Positions 56,007-64,000 of a stretch of 64,000 nt of DNA are shown piece by piece. Position 1 is the first letter of the stretch. The number at the start of each line of letters is the position of its first letter. The stretch is from Coleophoma eucalyptorum (lineage: Eukaryota > Ascomycota > Leotiomycetes > Helotiales > Dermateaceae), in the NCBI GenBank assembly GCA_026120035.1, contig JALRME010000002.1, positions 62,001-126,000 of the forward strand. Reading direction: 5' to 3'. The notes under the pieces were generated by a model. That model saw nothing but the letters and a program-made list of their open reading frames with translations. It did no database searches and was not told where the DNA came from. The position numbers were made by a program, and so were the translations under genes.

Positions 56007-58136
56007 TCAATAAAGATGTAGCACCGTTGGCTCGCTTTCCCGCATTAGAACGTGCCACAAGGATTCTTCTTCATATTCAGATGACCAATTATCCTGAACT
56101 TTCAAGTCACTGTCCTCTGGGCGTATAAATGTCAACTTTGTTGTCCATATATCGTGCCCATGGCCAAGTCTTTCATACCCATCCATTCCTTTGCGCTTTC
56201 TAAAGACTAGCATATACGCGCGGCACCACCCTTGATCAGGTTCTGATCTGCCGCTATGAACTCCTAACATCCACAATGACTCCTTCTCGATCGTAGAATA
56301 CCATGATCCTTCGTCACTCACAAAGTCTTTCGTGCAGTCAGGATAAAAAAGTGCCTTTATAGCGGAGAAAGCTCCCCCAGACTTATCCGCTGTGCCTCGT
56401 GGTAAAGCAGAGGTTATCATGACTGCATGATCTTTCTACCTGTCTTGAGCTCGAGGAGATATACACACTTCGATTAGCACTCCTTCAATTTCCAGGTAGC
56501 TGCCGGTCGACCTTCCATACGAACTGACGGTAGCTTGTGGGCATATATAGTTCTTGAGCTTGATAAAAGAATGCTCCTTGTAATCTTCGGCACCAGGTGG
56601 CAGCTTGAAATATTCAGACAGCAAGACAGGTTCGGATAGTAAGACAGGTCCATTTATAGAAGCCCAAGACTATGAAGGAGCTTGCTGGTTTCGTTGTGGT
56701 TCCACATAAGCCGCGATTTCATCAGGTATAGAAGGCCTGCCAAGTGTCCGCCACATGAAGTCCTTTATGAGAGAATCCTTCCGCAGAATTCGAGCCTCAA
56801 CCGTGCTAAAGTACCTTGTCCAGAGTCTTTACCCATATTGGCAAGATGACGTACGATTCTGTTTTCGTGGGTATTGCCTGGACCGTGACTAAACCCCAGG
56901 AAATTGGTCTTGTTCTCGATATGGGTATATCTCTCACGGTATGCATTGTCATCACCCGAGCCTTTGGTTGCGTCATAATGGTTACCTACACACTCGCATG
57001 TGAAGTTACCAAGACACTCCCATTTCAGCTCCTCGTTGGTGTAGTGTAGGATCCTACGTGATAGAAGGCGCTCCGAACCCCCATGCACGCGTAGCTAGGG
57101 GATCAGGGTACCACAGGTTATCAAAACACCTGTGAGACAAGCGAAGTCTGATCATGATGCTCAAGAATGCTGAACTTTTGCTGCCGGTCTGGTCAAATAA
57201 AGGGATATCAATCTGACATGGCCTCACTATATGACGAGGTTTGAACAAACCTTCAAAAGTATCTGCTGCTCCTGTTGCGGATAAAATCAGAAATGAGCCC
57301 TCATAGATGAGCGCCATCTTCGAAGACTCCCTCGACCAATCATCTAGGTCGTCTTGAAGGATACACAAGGAATCAATCCACAAGAACCGAATACCAAGCT
57401 TTCGACAGACAAAAATAGCATTACGGAAAGTTTTTGGTAGTGAGCTTACGGTGATTCCTTGAGGGTGTTCCTGATACGTTGCGCGAGTGGTCCTCTTCAT
57501 ATGTGAAGAGCCTTTTCCCCAGCAGTGGGAGAGCGTTATATAGCGGCCAGATTCTCCATTCGTTTCATAAAGGCGACAAGTTTCTGACCTGGGCAATACA
57601 TCGAGAACCCTTCTAGGCAATATTTGAGAACTAGATTGGCATTGTGGGTGGTTTTGAAGATAATCATCCATCCAGACTGAAACTCTTTGGAAGGTTTCAT
57701 GATCCCAAGAAATCAATTCCATTGGTTTGAAGACATCCAGCTTCTGGAACCAGAAATTTTCCGCACCTATTTAGTCTCTTGGCTTACTGAGCTCCCCACA
57801 GAAGGATAAAACTTACCGTTAGCTCGCACAGAATTTCCATTTGCTTTTCATCTTTGACATAAAATATGAAATCCTTCAAGCACCTTCATTCTCGTGCATT
57901 TCCCGCCTCTTTCTGATTTTATCAAGATTGAAAAAGTCTGGATCACGCATCGAGGGCAGCGTTCTCTCATATTTTGAGAGTTCTTCTTCCCAAGACGGTT
58001 GTAAACCAACATCAAAGTGATGTGCCAAGGCTTCCACTACCAGACAGTTCGGGCAACCTAGTTTGGCACAGTCCTGTATCGGCCAGATGGCAATGGCTTC
58101 CAGTAGATTGGAGCTTCAGGTTGGTTCGTAGGACAT
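56007..58136 (-). pseudogene. HET heterokaryon-incompatibility gene, disabled
   Basis: A once-complete HET gene reads from an ATG at 58136. It is interrupted by TGA at codon 7, after which the same frame continues with a Cys-rich N-terminal region (DCAKLGCPNC). A one-base loss near 57880 shifts the frame from ENEGA to LKDFIFYVKDEK. An intron near 57730-57810 follows. The HET core is clear at 57054-57722: YITLSHCWGKG, TVSSLPKTFRNAIFVCRKLG, IRFLWIDSLCILQDDLDDW, SKMALIYEGSFLILSATGA. At about 57075 the motif RAWGF-QERLLSRRILHY is broken by a two-base deletion inside the conserved FQERLLS box. Downstream frames (to 56007) keep protein-like stretches in different phases. HET proteins mediate non-self recognition and programmed cell death; this copy cannot make a full-length protein. 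Confidence 0.8.
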
Positions 58137-59221
58137 GAGTTGGGGATCACTGGGAGTTTGTAATGATGCTTCATTGTGTGCTGGATCAATTACGGTTGCT
58201 GTGATGTGAAGCGACTTCTGCTTCACCGAAACTACTTGAGAATTCAAAAGACTTCGTTTCATTTTTTTTGGGCTCAGGGATATTACGCCTCTATTCGTGA
58301 TCTCACTTCTGTTGTGCTGTAGGGCTATTTAATATGCATTGATCGCTGAAGAAATTGGATTGGGAAGCAGTCTACAGATCATAACGAGATAAACTTTAAT
58401 GAACCTTGAGTTAAGTTCATTATGCGCCAGCTCGATTGGATTTCAAGACAATGAATTTATTTGTAAGACCAATGAAAGGGTTAAATTTGAGGCTCCATGC
58501 AAAGGGGAGTAAGTGGTTGCCAAGATGGCGAGATATATTCGTAGCTTTGGCAGTTTTGGTAATGGGGCTGAGTCGACTTGAGCCTCCATTATGGCACCAT
58601 ATGCAAGTTGACTGCTGCAGGGGAAGTAAATTGTAGCTTCGTAGCAGTCTTGGGTCAAACTTTCAATATATGCTAACAGGCTGCAGGGATTGTTTGCAGG
58701 CTTGTGGATACCACGAGTTGCTTCCCTCATTTTCACTGGATTGATTTGGCCCCCAAATACAAGCATGGATGTTCCTCATTTTATCTTGAAGGCGAGGCCG
58801 GCGATTATGAACCGCAGTCAAGGTGGGGTAAGGACCATTTGATCCACTATTCAGGCAAGTAGAACAGGACTGCTTTATAACTCTTAAGGAAAGCCTATCT
58901 CGCTTTTATTGGTGGCAGGGTAACATCCTTCCTTAAAATTGATCGGATTTGAACTCGCCTCCAAAGCAATCGACCGAGTAAATAACCTAAGAGCCAATCT
59001 TCATCAGCAATGTCTTGGTCCAGTAATTCAGGTAAGGCTCCAGGTAGAATTTGATGTAGCACAGACTAATCAAGTCTTGGGGCATAGATTCTGGTGACTA
59101 CTATGGCTCTCAATCAAGGGGAAATGGACTGCAGCCGGGTTGTAGCGAGTATCTCGAATCGTTGCTCACTTACAGCGATGGAGGATGCCGCCATCCAAAT
59201 AGTCGTCTGCAGCCCCAGCAA
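58137..59221. other. Intergenic, no gene recognised
   Basis: Upstream flank of the HET pseudogene on the left and promoter/leader of the next plus-strand gene on the right. An ATG at about 59104 opens a 40-codon frame ending at 59224 in another phase; it could be a uORF. Nothing else is seen. Confidence 0.4.
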
Positions 59222-60507
59222 ATGAGAAAAATTCCAAAGGTACTGTGCTTCTTCAGCCAGAATTCGAGTAATGAGATGGATCTTCTTAACGATATCTACT
59301 TTGTCGAGACAAGGAAGCTGTGCATAAACTGCTATTCCAGGGCAGTCCCAAACGGATTCAACGTCTGGTCGACAACGTATTTCGACGAGTATGACAAGAA
59401 GTACGATAACAATCCCAAAGGACTCAAGCGAAAGTCCTACCCAAGATTATTCGAAGCCCGAACTCGCAGGCCAGCGCCTTTTAACTCCCAGGAATACCCC
59501 AGATTTCCAGGGGCTTTGATCGTTCACGAATGCTGGCGCTACTTGGTATACCTCCACGGTCCATTTTATATCGACGAACTTTGCATTCACCCACCTTACA
59601 AAGTTTATAACACTCCAGAACAGAGACAGAGAGAAGACGACAGAATCAGTTCTCAGAATGTTGCAGCTTATCTTGGTGCCAATTTTGGAGTCATTGGAAC
59701 TGCGTCTGGTGGTGCGGGGAAGTACTCGGTGGAGGAGCAGAGAATCTTGGCCGGTAAAGCCAAACCTGTTCCTGCTCAATTCGGCAATCCAAATTCATTG
59801 ATGGAGCTTGGCGAAGGATATGTATGTATACTGTCGCGTAGTCTCAGTCTGACATGCTGATTTACGGGGTTTTTAGATCGTTGATGGAGACACTCACTGG
59901 GTACCTGCACTTTTCACCTGGGGAGGAAAGATAAACAACATGAGCCAGGCGGCTTTCAACTGGCTGGCTCAGTTCCAACACACCACAAATGTCTTTAGGG
60001 CTCCATCTGCACAGGAAGTCGATGCGATGGTTCTAAGAGACACCGGGCGCCATATGTCGGCTACGGCTGCAGAGCGAGAGCGACGTGCGCGAGAGCTTCA
60101 TGAAAGACCTCAGGATCCACAATTTTTCCAAGCTATGATGAATGCACTCAGAGGCGCTCAGAGGTAAGACTCTTTTGTTTAAGTGATGGATTTCTACTCG
60201 ATGACTAACCTCAATAAGCAATGATGGCTCGCTCAAGCTTAGCAGAACAATGCCTCCTGATGCAGACCCCTCATCTTCCAGAAACCCATCGTCTTCTTAC
60301 CAAACCAGATCATACCAACCCCAAAGTGGAGGCAAAGGAATGGGGATGGGCGGAGGAAAGGGGGGTGGTGGAGGAAATTGGCAACAGGATAGCCGGAACA
60401 ACCAGTACGAAGAGAATAGTCAGAGTGATAGTGGTGATTCCGAAAGTGATGGATCATTCTCAGATGATTATGAGGATGAGGATGATAATATAAGGCGCTA
60501 CAGATGA
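59222..60507 (+). CDS. Unknown protein with acidic Gly-rich tail
   Basis: Three exons (59222-59821, 59877-60163, 60219-60507) join in phase to 391 residues; both introns are 55 bp, the second with a GACTAACC branch site. The start could instead be the in-frame ATG at 59276. The N-terminal 200 residues contain aromatic and Cys-bearing motifs (FVETRKLCINCYSRAVPNGF; ALIVHECWRYLVYLHGPFYI; DELCIHPPYKVYN) that look like a folded domain but match no family I know. A central part (QAAFNWLAQFQ, then RDTGRHMSATAAERERRARE) is helical and charged. The C-terminus is Gly-rich (GGKGMGMGGGKGGGGG) and then very acidic (SDSGDSESDGSFSDDYEDED). The acidic/Gly tail suggests a nuclear or nucleic-acid-related role, but this is inference. 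Confidence 0.65.
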
Positions 60508-61160
60508 TGAATGCTACTATTTTTTTGGTATAGCTTCCAGTAAGTGTTTGTCGCTTAATTTCTCAGCACAAGACATTATAATAGTCAAAGCGGACCTCGG
60601 AGACCTTTAACAATCATCTTTAAAGGTAGCTGAAACCTTTAAATAGCAAATCAAATAAGTAGAATAGATCATGGTATTTTGTTTTAAACAACTGAACCAA
60701 GAACGGTCAAGCTGTCCTACTCGTATCCTTAAAGTGGAAGTGATAGTGAGGTTTGATTCTAAACCCTTTGAACCACGGGTTAATTCCTATGCAGCTAATT
60801 ATATTTTCTGATATTGCAGATACAACTTCTAGGGGCTATTTAAAATCATGGAACTCTTTACATAATACATGCTCTATCTTATTTGATATTATGCCATGGT
60901 TGACTGAAATTGAATTCACAATTCAACTTGGACATATATCTCTGCAAGTTCAAATGCTTTCTGCCAATTATTTTGGAATAGAGGATATTTAGAGCCATTT
61001 AACGTACATGCCCATTATTATTCTTGTTTTCTAAATAATTTCCTTACACTACTCTTTCTCCAACCCACAACTCCAAGCTCATATCAAAATATAATCTACC
61101 CCCCCACCCTCTTGCCCAGGTACAAGTACATTTAAACCCTGATGAACAATCTCTAGAGAT
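60508..61160. other. Intergenic, AT-rich
   Basis: 3' flanks of the convergent genes on each side. The frame at 60753-60992 is AT-rich with no coding character. Confidence 0.5.
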
Positions 61161-62163
61161 CTATTTGGTCTTAAAAGATGGTCTCTGCTCTAGGATCTTC
61201 TCACCACCTCGGTAGATATAGCACAAGCTCCTGGTAATCGCCACATCAATCCACCACGTCATCGCATACTCATACTCCATGAGATCCTGATACTCCCAGC
61301 TCTCGCCAAACTCCTCGTTGCCCGACACCTCCTCCAACCGAAGGATACCACTCGGCACATCTGCAACCTGGTACATCCCTTGGTGGTAATGGTCATGCAT
61401 CACAATGGCCAGACTCTCGACTTCAGTAAAACTCATCAGCGGCTCCCAGAACGCAAACTTGTTGAGCGTCCAGCGGTGATTGAGAGCCAGCGACACGATC
61501 TTCTCCAAATCAATTTCCGTAGCTAACTTCTCGATATCCTTCCAGGACAGCTGGAGCTGCTGCGGTCGGTTTACCATACTGATGTACAGGACATCTGTGT
61601 CTGGGTAGAAGTACCCGCCGTTGTTCCGCATGAACTTCCTTCGTGAATATGCTGGGGCATGGACAATCAGGCTGATGCAATTCTTTATATAGGTCGCGCG
61701 CGCTTCGGGCGTTGTGCTCAGGAAATGGTGTGGTTTGTTTCGGCTTCGCAGAGGAGCAATCCACTAATACACCGAGGGATTAACAAAGAATGCAAATCCC
61801 AAGTAGGTTGCAACGAAAGAAGAGTAATAAAAATATATATAAAAATACAGAGAAGCAGAAACAGGGATTGGTTCTTACACGATTAAAAGCATCATCCCAC
61901 TCGACCTCAAAAACCCTCTGCTCGCAATTCTTCAGAGCATATTCCCAAATCGCTTCTCTAAGCTCGAGCGGAAGGCGGGCAAAGTTATGGAATACATGGT
62001 GCGGATTTTTCCGATAGTCAGGCAAAATACAGTCCTTGGACGGCGGGAGCTTAGCCATCTTATAATCCTTTCCTAGCTTCTTGCGCTTCTCTTTCTCTTG
62101 TGCTTCCTTGATCTTGAGGATCTCGGCTTTGACCGTTAGGCAGCGTTTTTCAAGGTGTGCCAT
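61161..62163 (-). CDS. 2EXR domain protein
   Basis: Two exons (61879-62163, 61161-61763) join in phase to 295 residues; the intron is 115 bp with a GTAAGA donor. A basic, coiled-coil-like N-terminus (KAEILKIKEAQEKEKRKKLG) leads into the 2EXR signature FHNFARLPLELREAIWEYAL near residues 58-77 and RVFEVEWDDAFNR. After the intron come IAPLRSRNKPHHFLSTTPEA and RRKFMRNNGGYFYPDTDVLYI, the standard 2EXR continuation with the conserved Pro/Asp-x-Leu-Tyr-Ile strand. The C-terminal part is acidic and aromatic. It is the second 2EXR gene in 8 kb but clearly not a recent duplicate of the one at 54986. The cellular role of the family is unknown. Confidence 0.85.
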
Positions 62164-64000
62164 TTTTGGAAGTATTGAGTTGGTGTACCGATGAAAGTTG
62201 AAGGTGAAGATTGGGACTGGATTACAATAGGAACCTTGAGTTGTACCGCAAGTAGAGGGTATTTATGAAAGTCTGTGAATTTAGCGAGCATGCTAATGGA
62301 AACCGCTCCAAGCGGGAACAATGGTTTGACAGAGTACTAAGACCACTATAATAGACGGCGTGGTTTAAATCACAATTTCTATTACATTAGTACCCGGTCG
62401 AAGGAGATAAAATCGGTCTAAGTACTCTACTATCCAAACTGCGTTATTTTCTAGGTAGTATATACGAATTTAACCTAAGTATATTCTTGGACCTTGAACA
62501 CGTTCCTATAGTATAGATGTGGACAGAAAGTCATTGTTTGCTTTGACAAGCTTAATTTTTAGTAGAGATTTGAGCTTGCCATAGATTCGATGGCGGCAAT
62601 TTCTAGAACTTGGATACTTATCGGAATCGAAGGACTTGAGGGAACTTAAGTGAAAATATATAAATATATTGGAAAAGGCTCAATAAGTGTTCTATTCAGG
62701 TTACATTAAAGGTCCTGTCATTCCTGGCTGCTAAATCTGCGAAAGCAGTCATGCACATGTTCCCACAGTTGCTTCCTCTCTGGCTCCAAGGAAGCAAGTA
62801 ATTGTAGCCCGAGTAATTCCTATCTCCATATTGAGTGATCCAATCATCCAATACAAATAAGGCGCACCCTTTCCCGACCCCCTGACCGTGTCTTTGCCAA
62901 CATACTTGAATACCTTGGAGCCCAAAGCCGTTTTTGCGACCCTTTCAAGATATTCACATACTTCTCCCAACTACTCGGCGAGCTTCAGCGCATGATTTGA
63001 AGGGATACGAACTATCCTACCCTAACCCAATTTTGGGACAACTCTTGCGGTGTTTTTAGCAACATGAAACAAGCTTTACATGTTGACAACGCTATGGAAT
63101 AGCCAAAGCCAGGCTGGCATATCGGGGATAGTGTACTATAATCGTAACGCCAGGGATATTCTCATGCCCTACTTTCAAACCCTTTTTTTCCCAGCCCAAG
63201 TAACGATCAACCGAAGAAAGTAACCTGGGTTAACCCTGGAGATTGAGGTGATCTACCAAGACTCATGAATTGTAGGCATCGACTGCAAAATCCACGAGAC
63301 CAAATCTCTTCTCAATAGGGCATGCTTGAGAGAAATCACTGAAATGGTTATTGAGGGAAATTGTTGACCGCATCGGTAGTGAAGGATAAGAGGGCTCCGA
63401 GGAGACCTTACCAAATACCGGATCTCAAGAAGGTAAGCGTTGTCCTTCAAGAAGCCAGGCCCTACACTTCTCAGACGATTCATCCCAAAGTCTGGTAAGA
63501 AACGTTGCACTGGTGAACAGAATCGAATGCTCATGAAAACAATGACGAACCAGACGTAGAAAAGATAGTGGCAGCAGAGGGAAGCCATTGCAAGGTAGAA
63601 TGAGAGACGATATTGGCTAGAGCTTGGATTTAGCAAATAATTTGCTGTGGAATTCTTGGCCTTAATATGATGCCCTCGATTTCACCACTGGCAGTGTGCC
63701 AGGTTGGAATTACCATACGTGACTGTTCCGAAGCAGCAACGCAGCACATGAAAATTAGCGATATTCATTAGCCGTATGCTTTTAAATGCGGGGCCGGAAT
63801 GAATTGTGCAACAGATGGACACAGACCCCGCGCTTTGGCATTTTTTCATGATAGCTTTCCTTAACAAGCTCATTGGAAGTCTGATGTCGGATGTCAGATA
63901 ATGTCAGAAGGGGGAGTTCAAGACGATGGCATGCTGTCCTCTTCCTGCGCTGGAGATGTTGGAGGCGAGCTATTATGTCGCTTTGGTTTGACTAGCAACA
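62164..64000. other. Right end, no gene recognised
   Basis: Only short frames. A minus-strand frame at 63253-63636 has one hydrophobic stretch (CCHYLFYVWFVIVFMSI), but its first ATG gives under 115 residues of unclear composition. The frame at 62749-62970 is also weak. The window may cut a gene that begins further right, but nothing shows it. Confidence 0.4.

Noticed and set aside
63253..63636. Minus-strand frame with one hydrophobic segment at the right end
   Set aside because: No upstream ATG of good context, no recognisable motif and no exon partner; too weak to call a gene.

Overview
The window is nuclear DNA from a filamentous ascomycete (Pezizomycotina). A leotiomycete of the Botrytis/Sclerotinia/Helotiales type is my best guess from gene style alone. 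The basis is: many short GT-AG introns (mostly 46-120 bp, donors GTAAGT/GTATGT/GTGAGT, CTAAC-like branch sites), and families typical of these fungi, namely HET-type heterokaryon-incompatibility genes, 2EXR proteins, DUF6594, a Zn2Cys6 regulator, a cutinase, a siderophore-iron transporter and a ferric reductase. There are no rRNA, tRNA, CRISPR or bacterial features. Most genes were rebuilt by joining exons whose splice sites and reading phase agree; exon coordinates are given in each entry.

Layout. 1-7 kb: one single-pass membrane protein gene and a long gene-poor stretch. 7.4-13.9 kb: an iron-uptake group, with a siderophore-iron transporter (+), a lysine-rich protein carrying an HMGN-like nucleosome-binding motif (+) and a ferric-chelate reductase (-). 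Both uptake genes have a perfect ATCWGATAA iron-GATA-repressor site 400-500 bp upstream. 14-19 kb: no intact gene, but a decayed array of about 14 spaced repeats. 19-23 kb: two conserved but uncharacterised proteins. 23-29 kb: about 6 kb with no convincing gene. 29-34.5 kb: a Zn2Cys6 transcription factor, an endonuclease/exonuclease/phosphatase-family protein and a basic/acidic low-complexity protein. 34.5-40.4 kb: relics, dispersed copies of the 17-kb repeat motif, a candidate small secreted protein and a frameshifted pseudogene. 40.4-46 kb: a thiamine-binding UPF0045 protein, a cutinase and a GPI-anchored PLC-like phosphodiesterase.

46.5-62.2 kb looks like an allorecognition-type neighbourhood. 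A diverged HET-like gene and a DUF6594 membrane-protein gene are transcribed away from each other from one 350-bp promoter. Further on come a HET pseudogene with a nonsense codon and two frameshifts, and two 2EXR proteins, mixed with metabolic-type genes (an ABM-fold protein and a DJ-1/PfpI protein). The last 1.8 kb holds no convincing gene.

The strongest candidates for something undescribed are the HET-like/DUF6594 divergent pair, the decayed repeat array with outlying copies, and the HMGN-like protein sitting between two co-regulated iron genes. Exon models and all functions are read by eye; no database search was possible.
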